Below, piece by piece: positions 1 through 6,816 of a DNA stretch of 49,211 bases; the stretch's first letter is position 1, and each line of letters begins with the position of its first letter. The DNA comes from Kitasatospora griseola (GTDB lineage Bacteria; Actinomycetota; Actinomycetes; Streptomycetales; Streptomycetaceae), in assembly GCF_014648555.1 (NCBI RefSeq), contig NZ_BMRI01000029.1, positions 1 to 49,211 on the forward strand, given 5' to 3'. A model generated the notes under the pieces. That model worked only from the letters and a program-made list of their open reading frames with translations. It did not search any database and was not told the DNA's origin. The position numbers and the translations under genes were made by a program.

Positions 1-56
1 ACAACGACCACACCGGCCAACCCGTCAAGCGCTCGCTGACCGCCTACGACCACTAA
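1..56 (+). CDS. C-terminal tail of a truncated upstream CDS (uncertain)
   Basis: An open frame entering from the left edge reads NDHTGQPVKRSLTAYDH and stops at TAA (54-56). Codon choice (GAC, ACC, GGC, CTG) fits coding DNA, but only about 18 codons are visible and no family can be assigned. The reading frame is the only one whose residues look natural; another frame stays open through the junction but reads arginine-rich nonsense. Confidence 0.3.
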   Translation, partial: NDHTGQPVKRSLTAYDH

Positions 57-84
57 CCCTTGGCATCAATCATCTAGAGGGTCT

Positions 85-106
85 GGCTACCCCAAGCGGC
101 TACCCC
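85..106. repeat. Two 9-bp direct repeats upstream of the first full gene
   Basis: GGCTACCCC occurs at 85-93 and again at 98-106, a 13-bp period, about 70-90 nt upstream of the GTG at 174. The spacing and position suit an operator or iteron-like site, but no regulator can be named. It could be chance. Confidence 0.3.
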
Positions 107-173
107 CTGCCTGACGACCTGTTTCGGCGCGCAAAGTTGTGTCCCCGCACGGTTCGGAGCGATCGGGGACAGC

Positions 174-617
174 GTGACCAACGAGCTACTTGCACAACTT
201 CGGGCAGAACAGTTCGAGCAGGCGCGTACGGCGTGCGCCTACCTAGGGAGTGCGCTCAACTCCATCGGTGTCGTGCTGCCGGGACTCAAGGTGGAGCAGG
301 CGGAGTCGGGCGACTGTCGGTTGGCACTCGGCAACTTGGACATTGATCCCGGTAAGGAGTTGGCGTTCGCCGTTCTCGCAGGCGCGTCGGTGCTCCACGC
401 GATCAAGGCGGTCCCGAACGCCGGCGAACTGCTGGTCGACACGTCTACAGGCCGACTCGGCAAGTTCCGCGGCGTGGAGGGCGAACGGTGGCGGCTCGCC
501 GGGGTGTTCGGCAACGGCGAGCCGTGGACGGCTGATCCGCACAACGTAAGGGAGGCGACCGTCAACGAACGGGTCCGTGCGGACATGGCGGCCGTCATCG
601 GCGGGAAGGCAGGGTAA
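174..617 (+). CDS. Hypothetical protein, 147 aa
   Basis: GTG start with GGGGA about 6-10 nt upstream. I do not recognise a named domain. The protein is soluble, with no signal peptide or membrane segment. It has an N-terminal helical part (QLRAEQFEQARTACAYLGSAL), then a region rich in Gly/Val (GVVLPGLKVEQAESGDCRLALG), and a C-terminal half with W-containing strands (GERWRLAGVF, GEPWTADPHNV). The stop at 617 is followed 3 nt later by the GTG of the next gene, so the two are probably translationally coupled. Codon bias is milder than in the genes after 4.5 kb, which fits acquired DNA. Confidence 0.75.
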   Translation: MTNELLAQLRAEQFEQARTACAYLGSALNSIGVVLPGLKVEQAESGDCRLALGNLDIDPGKELAFAVLAGASVLHAIKAVPNAGELLVDTSTGRLGKFRGVEGERWRLAGVFGNGEPWTADPHNVREATVNERVRADMAAVIGGKAG

Positions 618-620
618 GCG

Positions 621-848
621 GTGACGCGCTTGACTGCCTTGACGGGCCTTGTGGTGCTCGGATTTGGCGCTGTGCCAGCTGGCGCGGTACTCGCGTTCGC
701 AATGCTGGCACCGGATGACGGGGTGCGGTGGGTGGCGTGCTTCGTCGCCCTGGCGCTCGCCGTGATCGGCGGCGCATACGGCCCGGATTGGCTCGAAGCG
801 TGGCAGCGCCACAGACGGGCCCGCGCTGCCGCAGGGACCGGACGATGA
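621..848 (+). CDS. Small two-helix membrane protein, 75 aa
   Basis: Starts at GTG 3 nt after the upstream stop. Two hydrophobic segments (about residues 5-28, LTGLVVLGFGAVPAGAVLAFAML, and 36-53, VACFVALALAVIGGAYG) are followed by a basic tail (EAWQRHRRARAAAGTGR). This is a small inner-membrane protein with both helices near the N-terminus and the positive tail probably cytoplasmic. No family is recognised. Its TGA overlaps an ATG (ATGA at 845-848) of a possible 26-codon ORF. Confidence 0.65.
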   Translation: MTRLTALTGLVVLGFGAVPAGAVLAFAMLAPDDGVRWVACFVALALAVIGGAYGPDWLEAWQRHRRARAAAGTGR

Positions 849-925
849 GTGCCGAGGCCGAGACACCGCACGAACTCGCCAGCACTGTCCAACGGGCAGA
901 TGTCCCGGCCTGCCCCACCGAGTAG
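845..925 (+). CDS. Possible 26-aa coupled peptide
   Basis: An ATG overlapping the preceding stop in an ATGA junction opens a 26-codon ORF, MSAEAETPHELASTVQRADV and six more residues, ending at TAG (923-925). The junction is typical of translational coupling in this genome type. The peptide is acidic and has no recognisable family. It may be a genuine small protein or only a chance ORF. Confidence 0.35.
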   Translation: MSAEAETPHELASTVQRADVPACPTE

Positions 926-1033
926 CCCCAACAACTCCCGTTTGGGTCGCGTGCCAACCCCGCGAACGAAACGGGTGCACCACCCGACCGGTCACCCGAT
1001 CGGCCGGACGCTCGATCACCCCTAGGCGGAGAA

Positions 1034-1276
1034 ATGACGACCAACCTGTACGCGCTGCCGACTGAGGGCCTGGCGCTGGCCAAGGCGTGCGGCGGCAACA
1101 GCGGCGACGGCGAGTCCGAGTCGTGCGCGACCATCGGTGCCATCCCGGGCGCGGTGGACGCCTACGCGCTCGGTGACAGCAAGCTGGGCAACGGTTCACC
1201 GCTGCTCCGCTTCACCGGGGCCGAGCTGGACGCCCTCGCCGACCGGATCACCGTCATCCGGGGCACGGCGGTCTGA
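1034..1276 (+). CDS. DUF397-family small protein, 80 aa
   Basis: ATG start preceded by GGCGGAGAA. The second half carries the DUF397 pattern: a cysteine-containing segment (ESESCATIGAIPG), an RDSK-like stretch (ALGDSKLG) and LRFTGAELDAL, equivalent to the usual L.FTPAEW.AF. DUF397 proteins are very abundant in Streptomyces and usually sit next to Scr1-like XRE regulators, with which they probably act as paired small antagonists. No XRE partner is next to this one. Instead a strong hairpin, an unknown 162-aa gene and a JmjC hydroxylase follow. Two cysteines (KACGGN and ESC) flank a glycine/serine-rich loop. Confidence 0.75.
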   Translation: MTTNLYALPTEGLALAKACGGNSGDGESESCATIGAIPGAVDAYALGDSKLGNGSPLLRFTGAELDALADRITVIRGTAV

Positions 1277-1306
1277 GTTCCAGGCTGACGCACCACTGAA
1301 TCACAC

Positions 1307-1347
1307 GGGGGTCGCTGGTCTGAGTCTCAGTCAGACCAGCGGCCCCC
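1307..1347. terminator. Strong hairpin between the DUF397 gene and the 162-aa gene
   Basis: 17-nt arms (1307-1323, GGGGGTCGCTGGTCTGA; 1331-1347, TCAGACCAGCGGCCCCC) pair with a single G:U position around a 7-nt loop. No U tract follows. It lies 31 nt after the DUF397 stop and 22 nt before the next GTG start. It is either a terminator or a 5' structure that sets expression of the downstream pair. Confidence 0.75.
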
Positions 1348-1368
1348 GCTCCGTGGAGGATAACCCCA

Positions 1369-1857
1369 GTGACAGAACTCGCCCACTTCCATGGCTACGG
1401 CCCGTGGATCGGTAGGCCCGACCAGTACCACGCCGAGTACCTGCGGCGCCCCGCCCCGTTCAACACGGAATGGCGCGACATGGTGGACGCGATGAAGCGC
1501 CCCGACCAGGAGGCATATCTCCGGTTCGAAGAACGGACGATTCCGCCGATGCGTACCGGGCATTGGCTGTTGCGTCGACCGGACTGCCTTGCAGGCCAGA
1601 CGTGGAGGGAATCGAAGGAAGCGGCGGAGTGGTTGGCCGGCGAGTTCGAGCGCCACCCGCCGGTGCCGCTTCCGGACGGCCGCCCGATCCACCCGGGGCT
1701 CTCCGCCAAGGTGGAGTACGCGGCTGCCGCGCTCACCAACGGCACGGACGTGGTGTGGATGCACTACCTGCCCGGGGACTACATGTTCAACGCGTGCGTG
1801 GTCGTATGTCCGAACCGGCACTTGCCCGATCTCCCCTGTCCGCTTCCCCCCTCGTGA
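1369..1857 (+). CDS. Hypothetical protein, 162 aa, paired with JmjC gene
   Basis: GTG start with GTGGAGGAT about 8-14 nt upstream. No known domain is recognised. The sequence is rich in aromatic residues and prolines (HFHGYGPWIGRPDQYHAEYL at residues 6-25; GDYMFNACVVVCPNRHL near the end) and has no signal peptide or membrane segment. Its 3' end overlaps the next gene: the hydroxylase could start at ATG 1806, inside this gene, or at GTG 1854, which overlaps the TGA. Close packing implies a shared transcript and perhaps a joint function with the JmjC protein. Confidence 0.7.
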   Translation: MTELAHFHGYGPWIGRPDQYHAEYLRRPAPFNTEWRDMVDAMKRPDQEAYLRFEERTIPPMRTGHWLLRRPDCLAGQTWRESKEAAEWLAGEFERHPPVPLPDGRPIHPGLSAKVEYAAAALTNGTDVVWMHYLPGDYMFNACVVVCPNRHLPDLPCPLPPS

Positions 1858-2795
1858 TCGGAGAAGACTGCATGGCGCTGGCAACCCTGGTCGGCTCCGA
1901 AGCGGCTGAGGCACTGCTACGTGCCTGCCCTGTCGAACCGGCGGTGTACCGCCGTGACGGGTCCGAGCTGGACGAGCGAATCACGCTGCCTTTCATGGGG
2001 GCGTACATCGACCACGGGCTGACGGACCCCGCGTTCACGGCCGCTGTGAAGGACGGGAAAGCCGTTCACCCGGGACGGTTCTCACGGGACGGCAGGATGC
2101 GTCCCGGGAAGCTGCGGGAGCTGTTCGAAAGCGGGCACACGGTCAACCTGCGGTATCTGCAAACGCGAGTGCCGTACGTGGCCGAGCTGTGCCGCGAGAT
2201 CGAAGCGGAGACCGGGTACACGCTGTTCGTCTCGGGCTTCGTCACCCCGCCCGGAGCGCAGGGGCTCAGGCATCACTGGGATCAGTTCCTTGCCGTGGTG
2301 ACACAGCTTCACGGCCGCAAGCGCTGGCCGATCTGGCGTCCGGAAGTGGAGTTCCCGGTGGACGAGTACCTGTCGTCTCCCACCACGTGGACGGCAGAGA
2401 TGCAAGAGCGGTGGAACAGCACCGAGCCGTACGCGGTGTTCGACCTGAACCCTGGTGACACGCTGGTCATACCGCGCGGGTGGGTCCACAGCCCGCACTG
2501 CCTCCCGGACGATCCTGATCCGTCGCTGCACCTGACTTTCGCTCTGCGGGAGCGCGTGCCGCTCGACCTGGCGGAAGCCCTGGTGCATACCGCGCTCGAA
2601 CGTCCCGAGTTCCGGGCCGGTATCGCACCGAGCCGGCTCACCCCCGAGACCCTGCCTGCGACGCTGACAGACGTGCTGGCGCAGACAGTTCGACACCTGG
2701 CTACCACTGATCCGGCGGACGTCGCGGATGCCATTCGCGCGGCACTGTTCTCGGAACCCGCCGGACAGGGTCACAGGCCGGGGCACGGCCGTTAG
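1806..2795 (+). CDS. JmjC/cupin-fold Fe(II)/2-oxoglutarate hydroxylase
   Basis: Predicted oxygenase of the Cupin_4/JmjC group, whose bacterial members (for example YcfD/RoxA) hydroxylate protein side chains. The iron-binding facial triad is visible: H157-x-D159 (RHHWDQF) and the distal H228 (GWVHSPHC), preceded by the NPGDTLVIPRGWVH strand typical of this fold. The C-terminal third (about 250-315) is helical, matching the dimer/winged-helix part of this family. Start choice: ATG 1806 gives 329 aa and overlaps the upstream gene by 52 nt. GTG 1854 (GTGA overlap) and ATG 1872 are alternatives and leave the core intact. The substrate is unknown; the small proteins next to it are candidates. Confidence 0.85.
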   Translation: MSEPALARSPLSASPLVIGEDCMALATLVGSEAAEALLRACPVEPAVYRRDGSELDERITLPFMGAYIDHGLTDPAFTAAVKDGKAVHPGRFSRDGRMRPGKLRELFESGHTVNLRYLQTRVPYVAELCREIEAETGYTLFVSGFVTPPGAQGLRHHWDQFLAVVTQLHGRKRWPIWRPEVEFPVDEYLSSPTTWTAEMQERWNSTEPYAVFDLNPGDTLVIPRGWVHSPHCLPDDPDPSLHLTFALRERVPLDLAEALVHTALERPEFRAGIAPSRLTPETLPATLTDVLAQTVRHLATTDPADVADAIRAALFSEPAGQGHRPGHGR

Positions 2796-2799
2796 CGAA

Positions 2800-2820
2800 T
2801 TCACTTGGCATGCAAGTGAA
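2800..2820. promoter_or_regulatory. Perfect 8-bp inverted repeat after the JmjC gene
   Basis: TTCACTTG (2800-2807) and CAAGTGAA (2813-2820) form a perfect palindrome around GCATG, starting 5 nt after the JmjC stop codon. AT content is higher than in the surroundings. It could be a protein-binding site or a small hairpin; its position between convergent genes makes an operator for either neighbour less likely. Confidence 0.45.
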
Positions 2821-2850
2821 AGCGGTACCGGTCCATGCCTACCCGCGCCC

Positions 2851-2900
2851 CTGACTGGCCCCGTCCGCATGAGCAGTAGCGGACGAGGCCGGGTCGTCAG
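2851..2900. terminator. Bidirectional terminator between convergent genes
   Basis: Nested pairing: CTGAC (2851-2855) with GTCAG (2896-2900), GGCC (2857-2860) with GGCC (2887-2890) and CGTCCGC (2862-2868) with GCGGACG (2879-2885), around a 10-nt loop. It lies between the convergent JmjC gene and GntR gene and includes the GntR stop codon. Confidence 0.6.
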
Positions 2901-3142
2901 CCCCGCTCGTCCTGGTCTGTCACGAAGCTACCCATGCCGAACTCGGTCCGGACCAGCTTCCGCCGCCGAAGTTCCGTGAACACCTTCGCCGAGGTTGCCT
3001 TCGCAAGACCGAACTCGGCCTGCACCATCGGGCCGGTGATCATCGAACCGGGCGTAAAGCCGGAGTCTCCGCGTTCGATGCGGGCAGCAAGCTCGGCAGC
3101 AACCTGCGGCCACTTCGGGCGGGTCGGGTCAAGGTCGGTCAC
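2897..3142 (-). CDS. Short GntR-family winged-helix repressor, 81 aa
   Basis: GTG start preceded by GTGGAGCT. The whole protein is a GntR DNA-binding domain: KWPQVAAELAARIERG (helix 1), GSMITGPMVQAEFGLAKATSAKVFTELRRRKLV (helix-turn-helix) and VRTEFGMGSFV (wing). There is no ligand-binding domain, unlike full-length GntR proteins of about 240 aa. It resembles the short Kor-type repressors of actinomycete conjugative elements. It is divergent from the gene at 3310, and a palindrome in the intergenic region is its likely operator, so it probably represses itself and that gene pair. Confidence 0.85.
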   Translation of the reverse strand: MTDLDPTRPKWPQVAAELAARIERGDSGFTPGSMITGPMVQAEFGLAKATSAKVFTELRRRKLVRTEFGMGSFVTDQDERG

Positions 3143-3198
3143 AGCTCCACGCTAGCGGGCTGCATGCCGCTACGCCGCCCCACCGGAGCGCATGACTA

Positions 3199-3216
3199 CC
3201 TATAGATAGCTATAGG
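3199..3216. promoter_or_regulatory. Palindromic operator, probable GntR site
   Basis: CCTATAG (3199-3205) and CTATAGG (3210-3216) form a perfect inverted repeat around ATAG, 57 nt from the GntR start and 94 nt from the gene at 3310. AT-rich palindromes of this size in a divergent intergenic region are typical of short GntR repressors. The overlapping TATAGATAG and TATAGG could also serve as -10 elements. Confidence 0.6.
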
Positions 3217-3242
3217 CTGGTCCCGTATTTTCAACAAAAGGA

Positions 3243-3276
3243 CCCCCAGTAGTCGGGCCTAATCGACTGCCGGGGG
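3243..3276. promoter_or_regulatory. Leader hairpin upstream of the 118-aa gene
   Basis: 13-nt arms, CCCCCAGTAGTCG (3243-3255) and CGACTGCCGGGGG (3264-3276), pair with two mismatches around an 8-nt loop. It lies between the palindromic operator and the ATG at 3310, so it would sit in the 5' untranslated RNA. It may act as an insulator against read-through or a stability element. Confidence 0.5.
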
Positions 3277-3309
3277 CCGTCCGGACAGCTAGTTGGGAGC
3301 TGAACGAAC

Positions 3310-3666
3310 ATGCGACACCTTATCGTCCGCACTCTGCGCTACATCCTGTGCTTGGCACTGCCCGCCCGGGGCAAACGCCGCATCACCGAACTCGCCACCG
3401 CGCCGACCAACGAACCCGTCGCGCATGACCAGCCCGTACAACACGCACACGCGAAGATCCAGGAACAGCCGCTTCCCGGTCCAGTGACCCGCCCATACAT
3501 CGACCGCAGCAGGTGGCTTGCCGAACTGGACGAAATGCAGAGCCAGTACGAAGAGATGCAGCGCCAGCGAGCGCGGCGCGAAGCACTCCGCGCGGTCGTG
3601 CTGGGGCTTCCGGACACCGGCTACACCTACCCCGGTGCGCACACCCTCGCTGGGGCGGTGGCGTGA
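3310..3666 (+). CDS. Hypothetical protein, 118 aa
   Basis: ATG start following GGGAGCTGAACGAAC. The N-terminus is basic and amphipathic (MRHLIVRTLRYILCLALPARGKRR). A proline/histidine-rich linker (about 30-60) follows, then a charged, probably coiled-coil helix (LAELDEMQSQYEEMQRQRAR, about 71-90). No family is recognised with confidence; proteins of similar layout occur as small accessory genes in Streptomyces mobile elements. The stop overlaps the next start (GTGATGA at 3663-3669), so the two are probably translated together under the divergent GntR repressor. Confidence 0.65.
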   Translation: MRHLIVRTLRYILCLALPARGKRRITELATAPTNEPVAHDQPVQHAHAKIQEQPLPGPVTRPYIDRSRWLAELDEMQSQYEEMQRQRARREALRAVVLGLPDTGYTYPGAHTLAGAVA

Positions 3667-3881
3667 TGAGTAGGGCCTATATCAAGCATGTCCGAACCGA
3701 CCGGGCCGAAGGCAACACGCAAGGGCTCGCCGCGCTTCTCAAGGCAGGGTGGAGCATCCGGGCCGGTCTCAGTTGGCCGGTGGTCTACGCGCCCCGCCAC
3801 CGGACCGACAGGGCCCCGTGGGTGGATTCCAGCGGCACCCGGAGACACGCTCTGGAGTGCTGGGCGATACCGCCCGAGTAG
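3666..3881 (+). CDS. Hypothetical protein, 71 aa, coupled to the preceding gene
   Basis: ATG at 3666 shares its first base with the preceding TGA; GTG 3663 is also in frame. The product is a small basic protein (MSRAYIKHVRTDRAEGN..., WPVVYAPRHRTDRAPW, HALECWAIPPE) with several tryptophans and no membrane segment or recognised domain. A strong terminator begins 12 nt after the stop, so this closes a two-gene unit. Confidence 0.6.
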   Translation: MSRAYIKHVRTDRAEGNTQGLAALLKAGWSIRAGLSWPVVYAPRHRTDRAPWVDSSGTRRHALECWAIPPE

Positions 3882-3893
3882 CGGCAGTGAACA

Positions 3894-3927
3894 GAAGCCC
3901 CGTCCGGTCTGATCCGGGCGGGGCTTC
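3894..3927. terminator. Strong rho-independent-type hairpin
   Basis: Arms GAAGCCCCGTCCGG (3894-3907) and CCGGGCGGGGCTTC (3914-3927) pair with one G:U position around a 6-nt loop. It ends the two-gene unit. Its sequence is nearly repeated at 4442-4472, after the lipoprotein gene. Confidence 0.8.
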
Positions 3928-3983
3928 CGCACGTCAGGGGCCACGTGATAGCCATGTGCCCAAAGATTGATCAAGGGGTGGAA

Positions 3984-4427
3984 ATGACGAAGCAAAACAA
4001 GACGTGGGCACTCATGGCCGTGGCCGGTGTGCTGGCGCTGACTGCCTGTAGCTCAACCGGCACCAGCAAGGACAAGGCAACTGCCGACCCGAAGCCGACT
4101 GCCAGTGCACCCGCCGCACCGGCCAGCAGCCCGGCCGCGCAGACGACCAGCGAAGCCCCGAAACAGCCGTCCGGCATCCCGTCACCCGACAAGGCACAAA
4201 CTGTCGCCCTGGTGGCCGCTCTGAAGGCCGTAGACCCCGCCCTGGCGGCCAAGGAAGACAAGGCGGTCGACCGGGCCCGGAACATCTGCCAGGAGATCAA
4301 GAGCGGCAAGGATGCTGCCACGGTCGAGAAGAACGCGGCGGCCCGGTTCACGGGCGGTTCGGTGACCGTGACGCCGGAACAGGCAACCGCGATCGTTGCC
4401 GCCGTGAAGGGGTCGTTCTGTAGCTGA
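3984..4427 (+). CDS. Secreted lipoprotein with DUF732-like C-terminal domain
   Basis: ATG 3984 is chosen over upstream in-frame starts because AAGGGGTGG precedes it and a lipoprotein signal follows at once: basic residues, a hydrophobic core (WALMAVAGVLALTACSS) and the lipobox LTAC, with Cys18 as lipidation site. A low-complexity Ala/Pro/Ser/Thr linker (about 25-65) leads to a compact helical domain with two cysteines (ARNICQEIKSG and KGSFCS) that probably form a disulfide. This layout resembles DUF732 lipoproteins of actinobacteria. Function unknown; predicted on the outer face of the membrane. Confidence 0.75.
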   Translation: MTKQNKTWALMAVAGVLALTACSSTGTSKDKATADPKPTASAPAAPASSPAAQTTSEAPKQPSGIPSPDKAQTVALVAALKAVDPALAAKEDKAVDRARNICQEIKSGKDAATVEKNAAARFTGGSVTVTPEQATAIVAAVKGSFCS

Positions 4428-4441
4428 CGCACCACCAGAGA

Positions 4442-4472
4442 AGCCCCGTCCGGCATGGTCCCGGGCGGGGCT
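4442..4472. terminator. Terminator between lipoprotein and efflux pump genes
   Basis: AGCCCCGTCCGG (4442-4453) pairs with CCGGGCGGGGCT (4461-4472), followed by CTTTCTGTTCT. The structure lies between convergent genes and could serve both. Its left arm and flanking bases repeat those of 3894-3927. Confidence 0.75.
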
Positions 4473-4553
4473 CTTTCTGTTCTGATCAGGCGCTCTCACC
4501 ACTTGCAAGGGTGTAGGGTCCACCCCGCGCCCCCGACTTCCCGCCGTGCGGGG

Positions 4554-5996
4554 CTACTTCGCCGCAGCCCCCTCCGCCACGGCCGCCGGCTCGGCCGGGA
4601 CGGCCTTCAGCGCGGCGGCCTTGCGGATGCCCGGGATGGCGAGGGTGACCAGGCCGGCCAGGACGGCCGCGCCGGCGCCGATCACGAAAGCCGTGCGGAA
4701 CCCGCCTTCCGACGGCAGTGCGCGGCCGTGGAAGTCGATGGTCATGTGCGCCAGCACCACGCCGATGACGGCGGAGGAGGTGGAGGTGCCGATGGACCGC
4801 ATCAGGGCGTTCAGACCGTTGGCGGCGGCGGTCTCGGAGGCCGGCACGGCGCCCATGATCAGTGCGGGCATCGCCGCGTAGGCGAACGCGATGCCGCCGC
4901 TGATCAGGCAGGAGAACACCAGGACGCCCCAGGCGTGGCCCATCAGGGCGAGCGCGGCGAGGTAGCCCGCGGTGATGATGACGGCGCCGACCAGCAGCGA
5001 GACCTTGGGGCCCTTGGCCCGGGACAGCTTGGCGGAGATCGGCGAGAGCAGCATCATCACCAGGCCGGCGGGGGCCATCCACAGGCCGGCCTGGACCATC
5101 GACTGCCCGAGGCCGTAGCCGGTGCTGGTGGGCAGCTGGAGCAGCTGCGGGGAGACCAGGCTCATCGCGTACATCGCGAAGCCGATCACCACGGAGGCCA
5201 GGTTGGTCATCAGCACCTGGCGGCGGGCGCTGGTGCGCAGGTCGACCAGCGGCTGCTCGGTGCGCAGCTCCCACCAGCCCCAGACGGGGAGGACGACCGC
5301 CGCGACGGCGAACATGCCGAGGGTGGAGCCGGACGCCCAGCCCCAGTCGCCGCCCTTGGAGACGGCGAGCAGCAGGGCGACCAGGCCGATGGTGAGGCCG
5401 ATGGCGCCGACCACGTCGAAGCGCCCGCCGGAGCGAACGGGCGATTCGGGGACGAACGCGACGACGGCGCCGGCGATCAGCGCGCCGAGTGCGGCGGAGA
5501 TCCAGAACAGGGCGTGCCAGCTGGTGTTCTCGGCGATGACGGCGGACAGCGGCAGGCCGAACGCACCGCCGATGCCGAGCGAGGAACTCATCAGCGCCAT
5601 CGAGGAGCCGAGCTTCTGCGGCGGCAGTTCGTCGCGCATGATGCTGATGCCGAGCGGGATGACGCCGGCGCCGACGCCCTGCAGTGCGCGGCCGATCACC
5701 ATCGGCGCGAGCGAGCTGCTGAGGCCGCAGACCACCGAGCCGACGACCAGCAGGGCGAGGCTGATCAGCAGCACCCTGCGCTTGCCGTACATGTCGCCGA
5801 GTCGGCCGAGCACCGGGGTGGCGACGGCGCCGGCCAGCAGGGTGGCGGTGATCGCCCAGGACGCGTTGGCGGCGGTGGTGTGGAGCAGCTGCGGCAGTTG
5901 GGGGATCAGCGGGACGACCAGGGTCTGCATCAGCGAGACCACGATGCCCGCGCCGGCGAGCACTCCGACGACAGGGCCGGTGCGTGCCTGACTCAT
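4554..5996 (-). CDS. DHA2-type MFS multidrug efflux transporter, 480 aa
   Basis: Proton-driven drug exporter of the DHA2 (EmrB/QacA) subfamily with about 14 predicted membrane helices. Motif A is seen after helix 2 (LGRLGDMYGKRR), and the antiporter-type motif C lies in helix 5 (ALMSSSLGIGGAFGLPLSAVI). The ATG at 5996 (MSQARTGPVVG) is chosen over an upstream in-frame ATG because it follows GAAGAGAAG and starts directly before helix 1. It is divergent from a MarR gene, and the intergenic palindrome overlaps its promoter, so the pump is probably derepressed when MarR binds a toxic ligand. The substrate cannot be predicted. Confidence 0.9.
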   Translation of the reverse strand: MSQARTGPVVGVLAGAGIVVSLMQTLVVPLIPQLPQLLHTTAANASWAITATLLAGAVATPVLGRLGDMYGKRRVLLISLALLVVGSVVCGLSSSLAPMVIGRALQGVGAGVIPLGISIMRDELPPQKLGSSMALMSSSLGIGGAFGLPLSAVIAENTSWHALFWISAALGALIAGAVVAFVPESPVRSGGRFDVVGAIGLTIGLVALLLAVSKGGDWGWASGSTLGMFAVAAVVLPVWGWWELRTEQPLVDLRTSARRQVLMTNLASVVIGFAMYAMSLVSPQLLQLPTSTGYGLGQSMVQAGLWMAPAGLVMMLLSPISAKLSRAKGPKVSLLVGAVIITAGYLAALALMGHAWGVLVFSCLISGGIAFAYAAMPALIMGAVPASETAAANGLNALMRSIGTSTSSAVIGVVLAHMTIDFHGRALPSEGGFRTAFVIGAGAAVLAGLVTLAIPGIRKAAALKAVPAEPAAVAEGAAAK

Positions 5997-6023
5997 GGGG
6001 TTCTTCTCTTCTCTCTGACTACG

Positions 6024-6040
6024 ATATGCATGATGCATAT
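6024..6040. promoter_or_regulatory. Perfect MarR-type operator
   Basis: ATATGCAT (6024-6031) and ATGCATAT (6033-6040) form a perfect 17-bp palindrome with a 1-bp centre. It lies 28 nt from the pump start and 70 nt from the marR start, where it can block both divergent promoters. A second, imperfect palindrome (TGTGTA / TACATA) lies at about 6044-6056. Confidence 0.8.
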
Positions 6041-6109
6041 AATGTGTACCATACATATTTACTGCCCGCGGGATATGCTGCCGAAAAGTGACGCACGGGA
6101 CGGAGGAGC

Positions 6110-6571
6110 ATGCGGCACGCCAAGGAACTCGCCCTGATCGAGCGGGAAATGATGCTGCTCAGCCGCCACCAGGTGCTCGCCACCGCCCGCACCTCCGGCA
6201 GCCCCGACAGCCTCGACCGCAGCGCGTACACGCTGCTCAGCCGGATCGAGACCGAGGGCCCGCTCACCATCGGCCAGCTCGCCGAGGCGTTCGGGCTGGA
6301 CACCTCCACCGTCAACCGGCAGACCGCCGCCATGCTGCGGGCCGGCCTGGTCGACCGGATCCCCGACCCGGACGGCGGGGTGGCGCGCAAGCTGCGCATC
6401 ACCGAGGAAGGCCTGCGCCGCCTCCACCACGACCGCGACTGGTCGATCCAGGGACTGGCCAAGGTGGTCGACGAGTGGACGGCCGAGGACCTCGCCGGGT
6501 TCGCCGGGATACTCGAACGCTTCAACCGCGACATCGAGAAGATCCAGGGCCGCCCCTGGCCGCGCGACTGA
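6110..6571 (+). CDS. MarR-family transcriptional regulator, 153 aa
   Basis: ATG preceded by GGACGGAGGAGC. Winged-helix regulator of normal family length: helix-turn-helix LTIGQLAEAFGLDTSTVNRQTAAMLRAGLV (about 51-80), wing DPDGGVARKLRITEEG (about 85-100), and flanking helices that form the dimer. It probably binds the palindromes in the divergent promoter region and controls both itself and the DHA2 pump; the ligand is unknown. Confidence 0.9.
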   Translation: MRHAKELALIEREMMLLSRHQVLATARTSGSPDSLDRSAYTLLSRIETEGPLTIGQLAEAFGLDTSTVNRQTAAMLRAGLVDRIPDPDGGVARKLRITEEGLRRLHHDRDWSIQGLAKVVDEWTAEDLAGFAGILERFNRDIEKIQGRPWPRD

Positions 6572-6816
6572 CGACCCGTCCCGCCCCCGCCTTCCTCCCG
6601 GCCCCGACCCGGCGTCAATTCGCGCCGCCGGACGCTCCCCCGACCGCGTTGCACCCGAGCGGGTGGCCGGTGCGCCTCGGCCTGGGAACTGCCGGGTAAA
6701 ACCTGTCACCCGGAGCCCGGCACCCGTCCCCGGCGAAACGATCAGGCCCTACGATCGCCCCAGGAGCGGGCGCCCGGGGCCCCGGGTCGAACCGCGCGGG
6801 AAAGGGCGGGCGAGGC

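Noticed and set aside
4480-4553. Possible tRNA 3' end or attachment site at the boundary of the foreign-looking region
   Set aside because: No cloverleaf, TTCGA loop or CCA end could be drawn, and no duplicate of this sequence was found in the left part of the window.
4455-6137. 560-codon plus-strand ORF opposite the DHA2 transporter
   Set aside because: Gln/Asp/Gly/His-rich translation without domains; it is the complement of an unambiguous MFS gene.
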